This document shows positions 25,677 through 37,037 of a stretch of 64,000 nt of DNA, one piece after another; position 1 is the first letter of the stretch, and each line of letters opens with the position of its first letter. The position numbers and the translations under genes are program-made. The notes under the pieces were generated by a model. The model made no database searches and was not told the origin of the DNA. It saw only the letters and a program-made list of their open reading frames with translations. Source of the DNA: Micromonospora rubida (GTDB lineage Bacteria > Actinomycetota > Actinomycetes > Mycobacteriales > Micromonosporaceae); NCBI RefSeq assembly GCF_009908295.1, contig NZ_JAAALO010000002.1:967490-1031489 (forward strand), in the 5' to 3' direction.

Positions 25677-26588
25677 ATGTCCGAACCCACTTTCGCCACC
25701 CTGGTCAGCCGGTGGTACGAGCAGAACGCCCGCGACCTGCCGTGGCGGGTGCCCGGTGTGGGCGCATGGGCGATCCTGGTCAGCGAGGTCATGCTCCAGC
25801 AGACGCCGGTGGTGCGGGTGCTGCCGGCCTTCCACGCGTGGCTGGCCCGCTGGCCGACCCCCGCCGCGCTCGCCGCCGACACGCCCGCCGAGGCGATCCG
25901 GATGTGGGGGCGGCTCGGCTATCCCCGCCGGGCGGTACGGCTGCGCGACTGCGCGGTGGCGATCGTCCAGCGACACGGCGGCGCGGTGCCGGACCGACTG
26001 GACCAGCTGCTGGCGCTGCCCGGGGTGGGCACCTACACGGCCCGCGCGGTGGCCGCCTTCGCGTACGGTCAGCGGCACCCGGTGGTGGACACCAACGTGC
26101 GCCGGGTGATCTGCCGGGCGATCGCCGGGGAACCGGACGCCGGCCCGGCCACCCGCCCCGCCGACCTGGTGGCCACCGAGGAACTGCTGCCTTCGGAGCC
26201 GGCCGCCGCCGCGCTCGCCAGCGCCGCGTTCATGGAGCTGGGGGCGGTGGTCTGCACCGCCCGCTCGCCCCGCTGCCCGGGATGCCCGGTGGAGTCCGTA
26301 TGCGCCTGGCGGGCGTCCGGCCAGGCGGCCCCGGCCGGCCCGACCCGCCGACCCCAGCGGTACGCCGGCACCGACCGACAGGTACGCGGGCTGCTGCTGG
26401 CGGTGCTGCGGGAGGCCACCGGCCCGGTGCCGCACCAGCGGCTGGACCAGGTCTGGGCCGACGACGTGCAGCGCTCCCGGGCGCTGGCCGGGCTGGTCAC
26501 CGACGGCCTGGTGGAGCCGGCCGGCGAGGCGGAGTTCCGCCTGGCCGGCGACGGGCCCACGGCCCCGGCGCTGCCCACGGGCGGCTGA
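25677..26588 (+). CDS. mutY: A/G-specific adenine glycosylase
   Basis: A 303-residue base-excision repair enzyme removing A opposite 8-oxoG. The HhH motif LPGVGTYTARAVAAFAYG precedes the catalytic Asp in VVDTNVRRV, and the [4Fe-4S] cluster motif is C-x6-C-x2-C-x5-C (CTARSPRCPGCPVESVC). MLQQTPV is the usual MutY signature. The C-terminal 8-oxoG-sensing NUDIX-like domain is largely missing, as in many actinobacterial forms. An alternative in-frame ATG is at 25662. Confidence 0.93.
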   Translation: MSEPTFATLVSRWYEQNARDLPWRVPGVGAWAILVSEVMLQQTPVVRVLPAFHAWLARWPTPAALAADTPAEAIRMWGRLGYPRRAVRLRDCAVAIVQRHGGAVPDRLDQLLALPGVGTYTARAVAAFAYGQRHPVVDTNVRRVICRAIAGEPDAGPATRPADLVATEELLPSEPAAAALASAAFMELGAVVCTARSPRCPGCPVESVCAWRASGQAAPAGPTRRPQRYAGTDRQVRGLLLAVLREATGPVPHQRLDQVWADDVQRSRALAGLVTDGLVEPAGEAEFRLAGDGPTAPALPTGG

Positions 26589-26692
26589 CCCACCGGCCCT
26601 CGGACGGGCCCCGGCCCTCCGCCCCGAGAGGTCCCGTCGGGGTGGGGAGTGGGTCCGCCCCCGGCATCCTGTCGCGGGGGGACGGCACGACG

Positions 26693-26739
26693 AGAGGCGA
26701 CGGCCCCGGTGGCTCTCGCCGACCGGGGCCGTCGCCTCT
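26693..26739. terminator. bidirectional terminator between mutY and clpC
   Basis: An 18-bp perfect stem starting AGAGGCGACGGCCCCGGT with an 11-base loop, placed between two convergent genes. Confidence 0.88.
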
Positions 26740-26768
26740 TACGCTGTCACCTACCCCAGCGCTGTCGC

Positions 26769-29300
<2,532 letters not shown>

Positions 29301-29392
29301 GCCCTCGTGCTCCTCACGTGCCGTGCGCCTTGATGGTCAGATCTCGGCGGGGCCGGTGCGCGGACGTCCGGGATGGGCGTCCGTGCCTCCTT

Positions 29393-29398
29393 ACTCTA
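29393..29398 (-). promoter_or_regulatory. -10 element (TAGAGT) for clpC
   Basis: TAGAGT on the minus strand, 92 bases before the clpC ATG, giving a leader of about 85 bases. A GTGAGGAG ribosome site lies before the ATG. Confidence 0.4.
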
Positions 29399-29503
29399 TC
29401 GCCGCCGACCGACTCCGCTGAGGTCGTGTGTCCTCGGCGGGAGGTCGGTACGCGTCGTTTTTGGCAACCGTCCGCGCTCAGGCGCTGTTCCGGTGTCCCC
29501 GGC

Positions 29504-29522
29504 TGTACGCGCAGAGCGAAAT
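29504..29522 (-). promoter_or_regulatory. ClgR-like operator upstream of clpC
   Basis: The sequence TGTACGCGCAGAGCGAAAT has the CGC-n5-GCG symmetry and flanking A/T of binding sites described for the actinobacterial activator ClgR, which controls clp genes. It lies about 105 bases upstream of the -10. The match is imperfect. Confidence 0.3.
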
Positions 29523-29607
29523 TCGGACCGTCGGTCGGACCGGTTTCCGCGGGTCTCCGCAGGCCCTACCGGGCCCCGCTGGCCGCTCCGGACGCCTCGA
29601 CGGGCGG

Positions 29608-29650
29608 TCGTCCACAGGCTGTGGACAGATTCTCCACCGGCTGTGGACAA
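29608..29650. promoter_or_regulatory. cluster of three DnaA-box-like nonamers
   Basis: TCGTCCACA (plus, 29608), CTGTCCACA (minus, 29620-29628) and TTGTCCACA (minus, 29642-29650) lie within 43 bases. The last equals the consensus DnaA box of high-GC actinobacteria. The two minus boxes sit in direct repeats GGCTGTGGACA 22 bases apart, about two helical turns. Confidence 0.4.
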
Positions 29651-29857
29651 CGCCCCGACCGGCCCGACTCTTCCCACCCGGCGCACCGGGCGTCCGGCGC
29701 CGAGGCGCCAGGATGTGAGACGCCAGGACGGCGACGCCGGGCCGGAGACATGCTCCGGTCCGGCGTCGGTGTCGCCCGCGTCCCCCGTGTCGGGTCCGCC
29801 CCGAGATCCCCCGGCACGCCCTTCGGCACCTAGGCGGTGACCCCGCGGCGTCCTCGC

Positions 29858-30202
29858 TCAGCGCGTGGCGTGGTACTCGTCGACGATCTCCTGAGGGATG
29901 CGCCCCCGGTCGGAGATGTCCTTGCCCTTGCCCTTGGCCCACTCCCGGATCGCCTTGTTCTGCTCGCGGTCGGCGGTGGCGCCGCCCCGTCCGCGCGCGG
30001 CCCGGCCGCCGACCACCACGCCGCCCCGGCCCACCTTGGTGCCAGCGCCGACGTACCGCGCGAAAGCGTCACGCAATTTCACGGCGTTCGCCTTGGAGAG
30101 GTCGATCTCGTACTGAACACCGTCGAGCGCGAACTTGACTGTCTCGTCAGCGTCCCCGCCGTCCAGGTCATCGACCAGCTTGTGAATGATCTGCTTGGCC
30201 AC
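29858..30202 (-). CDS. lsr2: Lsr2 nucleoid-associated xenogeneic silencer
   Basis: A 114-residue Lsr2. The N-terminal oligomerisation domain (KQIIHKLVDDLDGGDADETVKFALDGVQYEIDL) is followed by a basic linker and a C-terminal DNA-binding domain with the AT-groove RGR motif (DISDRGRIPQEIVDEYHA). It bridges and silences AT-rich, often foreign, DNA. The start is the GTG at 30202, after AAAGGAAT; an in-frame ATG at 30250 would add a Cys-rich extension not seen in the family. A TTGACG/TTATTG promoter lies upstream. Confidence 0.95.
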   Translation of the reverse strand: MAKQIIHKLVDDLDGGDADETVKFALDGVQYEIDLSKANAVKLRDAFARYVGAGTKVGRGGVVVGGRAARGRGGATADREQNKAIREWAKGKGKDISDRGRIPQEIVDEYHATR

Positions 30203-30247
30203 GTCCCACATTCCTTTCGAGCAGGGTTTTCCTGCAAACTGACAGCA

Positions 30248-30277
30248 CAATAACCCGCCCGCCGCTTGTCACGTCAA
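30248..30277 (-). promoter_or_regulatory. promoter of lsr2
   Basis: On the minus strand TTGACG (-35, 30272-30277), an 18-base spacer and TTATTG (-10, 30248-30253). It lies about 45 bases before the GTG and downstream of the lysS stop, giving lsr2 its own transcript. Confidence 0.5.
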
Positions 30278-30318
30278 TAGGAGTCGGTATCCAACCCCGG
30301 CCGGGGGCCCGGGAGCCC

Positions 30319-31827
30319 CTACTCGGGCCGGGCCAACGGGAAGAGGATGGTTTCCCGAATTCCCAGGCCGGTGAGCGCCATCAGCAGCCGGTCGATTCCC
30401 ATTCCCATACCCCCGGCCGGCGGCATTCCGTACTCCATGGCCCGGAGAAAGTCCTCGTCCAGCCGCATCGCCTCGTCGTCGCCCCGGGCGGCGAGCTGCG
30501 CCTGGGCCACCAGCCGTTCCCGCTGCACCACCGGGTCGACCAGCTCCGAGTACGCCGTGCCCAGCTCGAACCCGAGGACGTACAGGTCCCACTTCTCGGC
30601 CAGGCCCGGCTCGTCGCGGTGCGCCCGGGTCAGCGGGCTGGTCTCCTCCGGGTAGTCCCGGACGAAGGTGGGTGCCCGCAGCCCCGGCACGACCAGTTCC
30701 TCGAAGAGCTCCTCGGCCAGCTTCCCCGGCCCCCACTTCGGGTCGACGGCCAGGCCGACCTTGTCGGCGTACTCGACCAGGCGAGCCCGCTCGGTGCGGA
30801 CCGTGACCTCTTCGCCGAGCGCCCCGGAAAGCGCCCCGAAGAGGGTCACCGAACGCCACTCGCCGCCCAGATCGAACTCCTGACCATCCGCGTGTGTCAC
30901 CACGGTCGACCCGGCGACCGCGACCGCCGCCTGCTGCACCAGATTGCGGGTGAGCGTGGCCATGGTGTCGTAGTCGCCGTACGCCTGGTACGCCTCGAGC
31001 ATCGCGAACTCCGGCGAGTGCGAAGAGTCGACACCCTCATTACGGAAGTTGCGGTTGATCTCGAAGACCCGGTCGACGCCGCCGACGACGGCCCGCTTGA
31101 GAAACAGTTCCGGCGCGATTCGGAGATACAGATCGGTGTTCAACGCATTGCTGTGGGTCACAAATGGCCGGGCGGCGGCCCCACCATGCAGCAACTGGAG
31201 CATCGGGGTTTCCACCTCGATGAAGTCCTGCCGGTGCAGCGAGTCACGCAGGCTGCGCACCGTGGCGGCCCTGGTCCGCACCATCTGCCGCGCCTGGGGG
31301 CGGACGATCAGGTCGACGTACCGCTGGCGGACCCGGGCCTCCTCGCTGAGCGGCTTGTGCGCCACCGGCAGCGGGCGCAGCGCCTTGGCGGTGACCGCCC
31401 ACTGCTCCACCAGCACCGACAGCTCACCCCGACGGCTGGTGATCACCTCGCCACTCACCCCGACGTGGTCGCCCAGGTCGACCAGGCGCTTCCAGTCCTC
31501 CAGCCGCTCCGCGCCGACCCGGTCGAGGGAGAGCATCGCCTGGAGTTCGGTGCCGTCGCCGTCGCGCAGGGTGGCGAAGCACAGCTTGCCGGTGTTCCGG
31601 ACGAAGATGACCCGTCCCGTGACCGAAGCCCGGTCGCCGGTGGCGGTGTCGGTGGGCAGGTCGGCGTACTTCTCGCGGATCTCCGCCAGCGTGCTGGTCC
31701 GGGGGTATCCGACGGGGTACGGCTCGACGCCCTCGGCGAGCATCCGGTCCCGCTTCTCCCGGCGGACCTTCATCTGCTCGGGAAGGTCGTCGGCGGGGTC
31801 GACTGGCACGGCGTTCTGCTCGGTCAC
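30319..31827 (-). CDS. lysS: lysyl-tRNA synthetase, class II
   Basis: A 502-residue enzyme charging tRNA-Lys. It has the OB-fold anticodon-binding domain ([21 protein letters not shown]) and class II motifs: motif 1 around [17 protein letters not shown], motif 2 [20 protein letters not shown], and motif 3 [15 protein letters not shown]. The length is normal for the freestanding enzyme without the N-terminal membrane domain of LysX. It is followed by lsr2 with an independent promoter. Confidence 0.97.
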   Translation of the reverse strand: MTEQNAVPVDPADDLPEQMKVRREKRDRMLAEGVEPYPVGYPRTSTLAEIREKYADLPTDTATGDRASVTGRVIFVRNTGKLCFATLRDGDGTELQAMLSLDRVGAERLEDWKRLVDLGDHVGVSGEVITSRRGELSVLVEQWAVTAKALRPLPVAHKPLSEEARVRQRYVDLIVRPQARQMVRTRAATVRSLRDSLHRQDFIEVETPMLQLLHGGAAARPFVTHSNALNTDLYLRIAPELFLKRAVVGGVDRVFEINRNFRNEGVDSSHSPEFAMLEAYQAYGDYDTMATLTRNLVQQAAVAVAGSTVVTHADGQEFDLGGEWRSVTLFGALSGALGEEVTVRTERARLVEYADKVGLAVDPKWGPGKLAEELFEELVVPGLRAPTFVRDYPEETSPLTRAHRDEPGLAEKWDLYVLGFELGTAYSELVDPVVQRERLVAQAQLAARGDDEAMRLDEDFLRAMEYGMPPAGGMGMGIDRLLMALTGLGIRETILFPLARPE

Positions 31828-31918
31828 GGCACGCTTCCTCAGTAGGGAGATTCCGGCGGGGTCAGGCCCCGAGCGTACTCAAGCGCCCCGACGGTCGTTA
31901 CGGGATAACCTGCCCGCC

Positions 31919-32005
31919 ATGACCGACCCCACTCAGGCCCTCTCGTTCGGGGCGGCCGCAGCGCTGCCGTACCGGACGCTGGTCTTCCGCGCCCGCCGCC
32001 GCTGA
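31919..32005 (+). CDS. candidate small basic protein, 28 residues
   Basis: A small ORF (peptide MTDPTQALSF, then GAAAALPYRTLVFRARRR) lying in the gap between divergent lysS promoter sequence and the coaX stop. A -10-like GATAAC at 31904-31909 would start a transcript about three bases before the ATG, so it could be leaderless. The C-terminus is strongly basic. It is too short for family recognition and might be spurious. Confidence 0.35.
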   Translation: MTDPTQALSFGAAAALPYRTLVFRARRR

Positions 32006-32020
32006 CCGGCAGCGGGCCGG

Positions 32021-32779
32021 TCAGACGTTGCGCTCGAAGACCATCCGCAGCCCGATCAGGGTGATCATCGGCTCGTGGTGGGTGATGGTCCGGCACTCGC
32101 CGATCACCACCGACGCCAGCCCGCCGGTGGCGATCACCGCCCTCACCTCGCCCAGTTCCTCGACCATCCGCTCGACGATCCGGTCGACCTGGCCGGCGAA
32201 GCCGAAGTACAGGCCGGACTGGAGGCACTCGACGGTGTTCTTGCCGATCACCGACCGGGGCCTGGTCGCCTCCACCTTGCGCAGCTGGGCGGCGCGGGCC
32301 GCGAGCGCGTCGAAGGATATCTCGATGCCCGGGGCGAACGCCCCACCGAGGAACTCCCCCCGCCCGCTGATCACGTCGAAGTTGGTGGTGGTGCCGAAGT
32401 CCACCACGATCGACGGCCCGCCGAAGAGGGTGTACGCGGCGAGCGTGTTCACCACCCGGTCCGAGCCGACCTCCTTGGGGTTGTCGATCGCCAGTTGCAC
32501 GCCGGTGCGTACCCCCGGCTCGACGATCACGCTCGGCAGGTCGGCGTAGTACCGGGCCAGCATGCTGCGCAGCGAGCGCAGCGCGGCCGGCACCGTCGAG
32601 CAGGCTGCCACCCCGGTGATCTCCACGGCGTCACCGGCCAGCAACCCCCGGAACATCAGCCCGAGCTCGTCCGCCGTCGAGCGGGCGTCGGTCTTGACCC
32701 GCCAGGAGTGCACCAGCTTGTCGCCGTCGAAGGTCGCCAGCACGGTGTTGGTGTTTCCGATGTCGATGCAGAGCAGCAC
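32021..32779 (-). CDS. coaX: type III pantothenate kinase
   Basis: A 252-residue ASKHA-fold kinase phosphorylating pantothenate, the first step of CoA synthesis. Motifs are LLCIDIGNTNTVLATFDG (phosphate-binding), YTLFGGPSIVVDFGTTTNFD and GGAFAPGIEIS. It starts with GTG and has its own TAGGCT -10 six bases upstream. It ends the run panC-panD-nadB-nadC, so pantothenate synthesis and use are neighbours. Confidence 0.95.
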   Translation of the reverse strand: MLLCIDIGNTNTVLATFDGDKLVHSWRVKTDARSTADELGLMFRGLLAGDAVEITGVAACSTVPAALRSLRSMLARYYADLPSVIVEPGVRTGVQLAIDNPKEVGSDRVVNTLAAYTLFGGPSIVVDFGTTTNFDVISGRGEFLGGAFAPGIEISFDALAARAAQLRKVEATRPRSVIGKNTVECLQSGLYFGFAGQVDRIVERMVEELGEVRAVIATGGLASVVIGECRTITHHEPMITLIGLRMVFERNV

Positions 32780-32785
32780 GCACGC

Positions 32786-32791
32786 AGCCTA
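32786..32791 (-). promoter_or_regulatory. -10 element (TAGGCT) for leaderless coaX
   Basis: TAGGCT on the minus strand, six bases before the GTG at 32779. It suggests that coaX can be expressed apart from the nad/pan genes. Confidence 0.5.
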
Positions 32792-32864
32792 GACGCCGGG
32801 CTCGCCGGACGACACGGGCCGACCGCCCCCGGGCGGCACGCCGATGGCAGCGCGCTGGCTCGGC

Positions 32865-33770
32865 TCACTCCGTCCGCAGGTCCAGCGCGACGTCCAGGAT
32901 CGGCGAGGAGTGGGTCAGCGCGCCCACCGACAGGTAGTCCACCCCGGTCGCCGCGTACCGCGCGGCCACGTCGAGGGTCAGCCCGCCGGTGGCCTCCAAC
33001 TCGGCCCGGTCGCCCACCGCGGCCACCACCTCGGTCAACGTTGTCGGGGTCATGTTGTCCAGCAGCAGGAAGTCCGCGCCGGCCTCGACCGCCTCCAGCG
33101 CCTCGGCGAGGGTGTCCACCTCCACCTGCACCGGCACGTCCGGGAAGGCCGCCCGGACCCGGCGGTAGGCCGCCGCGACACCGCCGGCCGCGAACTTGTG
33201 GTTGTCCTTGATCATCGCGACGTCGTACAGGCCCATCCGCTTGTTCGTGCCGCCGCCGGCCCGCACCGCGTACTTCTCCAGCGCCCGCAGGCCCGAGGTG
33301 GTCTTGCGGGTGTCCAGCACCATCGCCTTGCTGCCGGTCAGCGCGTCCGCCCAGGCCCGGGTGTGGGTGGCCACCCCGGACAGCCGGCAGAGCAGGTTGA
33401 GCGCCGTCCGCTCGGCGGTGAGCAGCAGCCGGGTGGGCCCGGTCACGGTGGCCAGCACATCGCCACGGGCCACCCGCCGGCCGTCGTGGGCCACCAGCGA
33501 CACCTCGACGGCACCTGCACCCCCGTCGGCCCCGGTCACCTCGCCGACGACCTCGAACACGGCCGCCGCGACGGCCAGCCCGGCCACCACCCCGTCGGCG
33601 CGGGCGACCAGGTCGGCGGTGTCCGTCTGGGTCGCCGGGATGGTGGCGACGCTGGTGACGTCCAGGAAGTCCGGGCCGAGGTCCTCGGTGAACGCGGTGA
33701 CGATCACCCGCCGCACCTCGGCCGGGTCGAGCCCGCCGGCCCGCAGCGCCTGCTCCGTCGTCTCCCTCAC
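32865..33770 (-). CDS. nadC: nicotinate-nucleotide pyrophosphorylase (quinolinate PRTase)
   Basis: A 301-residue enzyme converting quinolinate and PRPP to nicotinate mononucleotide. Signatures are the RTALNLLCRLSGVATHT core, LDTRKTTSGLRALEKYAV, GGGTNKRMGLYDVAMIKDNH and the C-terminal SVGALTHSSPILDVALDL. It starts with GTG inside the stop of a 12-residue mini-ORF linking it to nadB. An 18-nt element shared with panC lies 8 bases upstream and includes the ribosome site GAGG. Confidence 0.96.
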   Translation of the reverse strand: MRETTEQALRAGGLDPAEVRRVIVTAFTEDLGPDFLDVTSVATIPATQTDTADLVARADGVVAGLAVAAAVFEVVGEVTGADGGAGAVEVSLVAHDGRRVARGDVLATVTGPTRLLLTAERTALNLLCRLSGVATHTRAWADALTGSKAMVLDTRKTTSGLRALEKYAVRAGGGTNKRMGLYDVAMIKDNHKFAAGGVAAAYRRVRAAFPDVPVQVEVDTLAEALEAVEAGADFLLLDNMTPTTLTEVVAAVGDRAELEATGGLTLDVAARYAATGVDYLSVGALTHSSPILDVALDLRTE

Positions 33771-33805
33771 TGGAACTCCCTCGGTTCGCGACTGCGTGGA
33801 CTCAC
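33767..33805 (-). other. bridging mini-ORF nadB-nadC (12 residues)
   Basis: GTG overlaps the nadB stop (GTGA), reads peptide MSPRSREPREFQ, and its TGA overlaps the nadC GTG (GTGA). It covers the full 31-base gap and contains the 18-nt element shared with panC. Confidence 0.5.
33779..33796 (-). repeat. 18-nt element shared with panC, copy 1 (before nadC)
   Basis: Minus-strand CGCAGTCGCGAACCGAGG, identical to 37897-37914. It ends eight bases before the nadC start, so its GAGG end serves as ribosome site. The core TCGCGA is palindromic. Confidence 0.75.
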
Positions 33806-35496
33806 CGTGTCCCCTCCCACCGGGACGTCAACCGACCCTGCGACCCGATCGCGCCGGTCAGGTGGCCCAACCACCGCTCTTCGGCCGTCGGGAAGTCCTC
33901 CCGCCAGTGGCAGCCCCGGGTCTCCTGGCGGGCGTACGCGGCGGCGACCAGGGCCGACGCCACGGTGATCAGGTTCGTCGCCTCCCAGTCGGCGGTGCGG
34001 GGCACGCCCCGACCGGCGCCCAGCTCGCCGAGGTCCCCGGCCGTGCCCGCGAGTGTCCGCGCCGAGCGGAGCACCCCGGCGCCCCGGGTCATCGTCCGTT
34101 GCAGGGCCGGCGTCCCGTCGGCGGGCAGCACCCAGCCGCTCCCGCCGACCCACGCTCCGGTGGCCGCCGGCTGGGCCTGGTCGGGCAGGCCGGCGGCGAT
34201 GTCCTCGGCGATCCGGCGGGAGAAGACCAGCCCTTCCAGCAGCGAGTTGCTGGCCAGCCGGTTCGCGCCGTGCACGCCGGTGCAGGCCACCTCGCCGCAG
34301 GCGTACAGGCCGGGGATGGAGGTGCGACCGCGCAGGTCGGTGCGGACGCCGCCCGACGCATAGTGGGCGGCCGGGGCGACCGGGATCAGGTCGGTGGCCG
34401 GGTCCACCCCGATGGCCAGGCAGGACGCGACGATGGTGGGGAAGCGCCCGGCGAGGAAGTCCCCGCCGAGGTGCCGGGCGTCGAGGTACACGTGGTCGGC
34501 GCCGGTGGCCAGCAGCACCCGGTGGATGCCCTTGGCCACCACGTCCCGGGGCGCCAGCTCGGCCAGCTCGTGCTGGCCGACCATGAACCGCTTGCCGTCG
34601 CCGTCGACCAGGTGCGCCCCCTCGCCGCGCAGCGCCTCGGAGACCAGCGGCTGCTGGGCCCGGCCGGCCCCGGGCACCCCGGCACCGGCCGGGGTGATCA
34701 GCGCGGTCGGGTGGAACTGGACGAACTCCACGTCGGTGACCGTCGCACCGGCCCGCAGGGCGAGGGCCACCCCGTCGCCGGTGGAGACCGCCGGGTTGGT
34801 GGTGGCCGAGAAGATCTGCCCCATCCCGCCGGTTGCCAGCACCACGGCCCGGGCCAGGATCGCCCCGACGCCCTCCTCGCTGCCCTCGCCGAGCACGTGC
34901 AGGGTGATCCCGCAGGCCGGGCCGAGGCCGCCGGGCCCGTCACCGGGGGCACGCAACAGGTCCAGCACAAGGGCGTGCTCGAACAGCCGGATCCACGGGT
35001 CGCGGCGGACCGCCGCGTGCAGGGCCCGCTGCACCTCCGCGCCGGTGGCGTCCCCGCCGGCGTGCACGATCCGGTCCGCCCGGTGCCCGCCCTCCCGGGT
35101 GAGCATGAGCGAGCCGTCCGGATGGCGGTCGAACTCCGCGCCGATGCGCATCAGCTCCCGTAGCCGGGTCGGCCCCTCCGCCACCAGCACCCGCACGGCC
35201 GCCGGGTCGCACAGCCCGACGCCGGCCAGCTCGGTGTCCGACGCGTGCGCCGCCGGGGTGTCCGCCGGGTCGAGCACGGCGGCGATGCCGCCCTGCGCCC
35301 AGCGGGTAGAGCCGTCGTCGATGTTGACCTTGGTGACCACCGTGACGTGCAGGCCGGCCTCGCGCAGGTGCAGCGCGGCGGTGAGCCCCGCCACCCCGGA
35401 ACCGACCACGACCACGTCGGTGGTCTCCACCCAGCCGGGTGCGGGCGCGGCCAGCAGCGACGGCAGGGCGGGCAGGTCGACGGTCGGTACGTCCAT
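33802..35496 (-). CDS. nadB: L-aspartate oxidase
   Basis: A 564-residue flavoenzyme producing iminoaspartate for quinolinate synthesis. It has the FAD-binding VVVGSGVAGLTAALHLREAGL, the capping-domain motif DGSTRWAQGGIAAV, and HPTAL plus ASGGVRTDLRGRTSIPGLYACGEVACTGVHGANRLASNSLLEG near the active site. The start is the ATG at 35496. No nadA is present in the window, so it is presumably located elsewhere. It is coupled to nadC through a mini-ORF. Confidence 0.96.
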   Translation of the reverse strand: MDVPTVDLPALPSLLAAPAPGWVETTDVVVVGSGVAGLTAALHLREAGLHVTVVTKVNIDDGSTRWAQGGIAAVLDPADTPAAHASDTELAGVGLCDPAAVRVLVAEGPTRLRELMRIGAEFDRHPDGSLMLTREGGHRADRIVHAGGDATGAEVQRALHAAVRRDPWIRLFEHALVLDLLRAPGDGPGGLGPACGITLHVLGEGSEEGVGAILARAVVLATGGMGQIFSATTNPAVSTGDGVALALRAGATVTDVEFVQFHPTALITPAGAGVPGAGRAQQPLVSEALRGEGAHLVDGDGKRFMVGQHELAELAPRDVVAKGIHRVLLATGADHVYLDARHLGGDFLAGRFPTIVASCLAIGVDPATDLIPVAPAAHYASGGVRTDLRGRTSIPGLYACGEVACTGVHGANRLASNSLLEGLVFSRRIAEDIAAGLPDQAQPAATGAWVGGSGWVLPADGTPALQRTMTRGAGVLRSARTLAGTAGDLGELGAGRGVPRTADWEATNLITVASALVAAAYARQETRGCHWREDFPTAEERWLGHLTGAIGSQGRLTSRWEGTR

Positions 35497-35575
35497 GAGC
35501 ACAGTCAACCCGAAGGTTCCTCGCCCCGGGCAGTGGGGGCACGACGAGCGGTTTCGACTACGGGGCCCGGCGCCG

Positions 35576-36472
35576 CTACTTCGTCCGGACCGGGATACCC
35601 GCCGGGCCCGCACCCTTGAGCGAGACGGTCACCGAGCGGTCGCTGAGCCACAGGTAGCAGCGGACGCCCCGGTCGCCGACCCCCCACCGGCCCGCTCCGG
35701 GCGGGCGGACCACCACGCCGCTGCGGAAACGCAGGTCGTCGTCGTCCGGCACCCCGACGTAGCGGGCGAGCACCGAGCGGCAGCCGGTGTAGAAGGGGGC
35801 CCAGTCGGCGTCCCGGGTCGGGTACGGCCGATCCGGCGCCTTCCACACCCCGACGAACTCGGCGTCGTGTCGGGTGACGCACCCGACCGGCGTCAGCACC
35901 TGCGCCCCCCGCCTGCCGGCGGACCCGGTGCGCTGGCAGCCCAGCCGCAGCGGCGACGCCACCTTCAGCGCGTCGCGCAGGCTGCCGGTGCGGGTGACCG
36001 GCACGGCCCCCACCTCCGCGGTGCTCACCTCGGTCAGGTCGCAGCGGTACCAGCGGGCGCCGGACGCCCAGCCGGGCTTCGACGGCAGCGCCACGGCCAG
36101 CCGGAGCCGGCCGGCCCGCCAGTCGTCGCCCACGTACCCGGTGGCCTTGGCGTCGCAGTCGGCGAACGCGCCGCGCAGCTCCGTCGACCCCCCGGCCGGC
36201 GGGGCGACCCGCTCCGCCGGGAACGCGCCCACCTGCACGGTCTCCACCCGGTGGGCGACGGCGCAGTCCACCGGCGCGTACGCCGCCAGGGTGACCGTCT
36301 CGGTGAAGTCGGCGACCTGGCACGCCCCCACGGCCGGGGTGAACGGCCCGGCCGGGGCGAGGGCCGCCCAGTCGTCGGTGAGGTCGCCGTCGAGCCCCGT
36401 GGAGGCACCACAGCCGACCAGCACGACCGCCACGGCCAGGGCCGCGCACAGGGTCGTCATCGCACGGCGCAT
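35576..36472 (-). CDS. lipoprotein with septum-formation-type domain
   Basis: A 298-residue exported lipoprotein with lipobox VVLVGC (Cys near 21). The mature part has regularly spaced cysteines in two related halves (FTPAVGACQVADF with APVDCAVAHRVETVQVG; LRLGCQRTG with TPVGCVTRHDAEFVGVW). This is the CxxxH-E pattern of the actinobacterial septum-formation (DUF4190-associated) domain. It probably acts outside the membrane. It interrupts the panD-nadB order without an obvious metabolic role. A ribosome site GGGGAGG precedes the ATG, and a TACTCT -10 lies 38 bases upstream. Confidence 0.8.
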   Translation of the reverse strand: MRRAMTTLCAALAVAVVLVGCGASTGLDGDLTDDWAALAPAGPFTPAVGACQVADFTETVTLAAYAPVDCAVAHRVETVQVGAFPAERVAPPAGGSTELRGAFADCDAKATGYVGDDWRAGRLRLAVALPSKPGWASGARWYRCDLTEVSTAEVGAVPVTRTGSLRDALKVASPLRLGCQRTGSAGRRGAQVLTPVGCVTRHDAEFVGVWKAPDRPYPTRDADWAPFYTGCRSVLARYVGVPDDDDLRFRSGVVVRPPGAGRWGVGDRGVRCYLWLSDRSVTVSLKGAGPAGIPVRTK

Positions 36473-36509
36473 CGGGCCTCCCCAGCCACCAGCTCACGAC
36501 GGCGACCCC

Positions 36510-36515
36510 AGAGTA
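36510..36515 (-). promoter_or_regulatory. -10 element (TACTCT) for the lipoprotein gene
   Basis: TACTCT on the minus strand, 37 bases before the ATG at 36472; the -35 region is weak. Confidence 0.35.
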
Positions 36516-36585
36516 ACCACGGATGACCATCGGTGACAGACCACGTACGGGCCGAAGTTCGCCGACGGCCGACCCGACCGGCCGG

Positions 36586-37011
36586 TCAGCCGACGACGGC
36601 GAGCGGGCTCGGGACCGGGTCACCGGCCGTGCCCGGCGCCACCGCTGCCGGGTCGCCGCCCAGCTCGACCACCCGGTTGTCGGCGTCCACATGCACCACC
36701 CGGGGCCGGTACGTCCGCGCCTCGGCGTCGTCCAGCTGCCCGTACGAGATCAGGATGACCAGATCGCCGGGGTGCACCAGGTGCGCGGCGGCGCCGTTGA
36801 TGCCGATCACGCCACTGCCCCGCTCGCCGGGGATCACGTACGTCTCCAGCCGGGCCCCGTTGGTGACGTCCACGATCGCCACCTGCTCGCCCGGGAGCAG
36901 GTCGGCCGCGTCGAGCAGGTCCTGGTCCACCGTCACCGAGCCCACATAGTGCAGGTCGGCCTGGGTCACCGTGGCGCGGTGGATCTTCGACTTGAGCATG
37001 GTGCGGAACAT
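36586..37011 (-). CDS. panD: aspartate 1-decarboxylase proenzyme
   Basis: A 141-residue pyruvoyl enzyme making beta-alanine. The self-cleavage site is Gly24-Ser25 in [10 protein letters not shown], and Lys9 ([11 protein letters not shown]), NGAAAHL and ISYG are conserved. A C-terminal tail of about 25 residues extends past the usual core. It follows panC by 26 bases; its product is the substrate of PanC. Confidence 0.96.
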   Translation of the reverse strand: MFRTMLKSKIHRATVTQADLHYVGSVTVDQDLLDAADLLPGEQVAIVDVTNGARLETYVIPGERGSGVIGINGAAAHLVHPGDLVILISYGQLDDAEARTYRPRVVHVDADNRVVELGGDPAAVAPGTAGDPVPSPLAVVG

Positions 37012-37037
37012 CGGGGTGCCTTTCGCGGGTGGAGAGG

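Larger units (their letters stand above)
29301..29857. other. 557-base gene-free interval upstream of clpC
   Basis: No convincing gene on either strand; the open frames have no sensible start or family pattern. The interval contains a clpC -10 element (29393-29398), a ClgR-like palindrome (29504-29522) and a cluster of DnaA-box-like nonamers (29608-29650), listed separately. It ends at the lsr2 stop. Confidence 0.6.

Noticed and set aside
29318..29942. Several frames of 80-170 codons between clpC and lsr2
   Set aside because: No ribosome sites, Arg/Pro-rich random composition and mutual overlap in several frames; the interval looks regulatory.
30295..30306. CCCCGGCCGGGG after lysS as a terminator
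   Set aside because: A loop-less 12-base palindrome cannot form a stable hairpin on its own; left unannotated.
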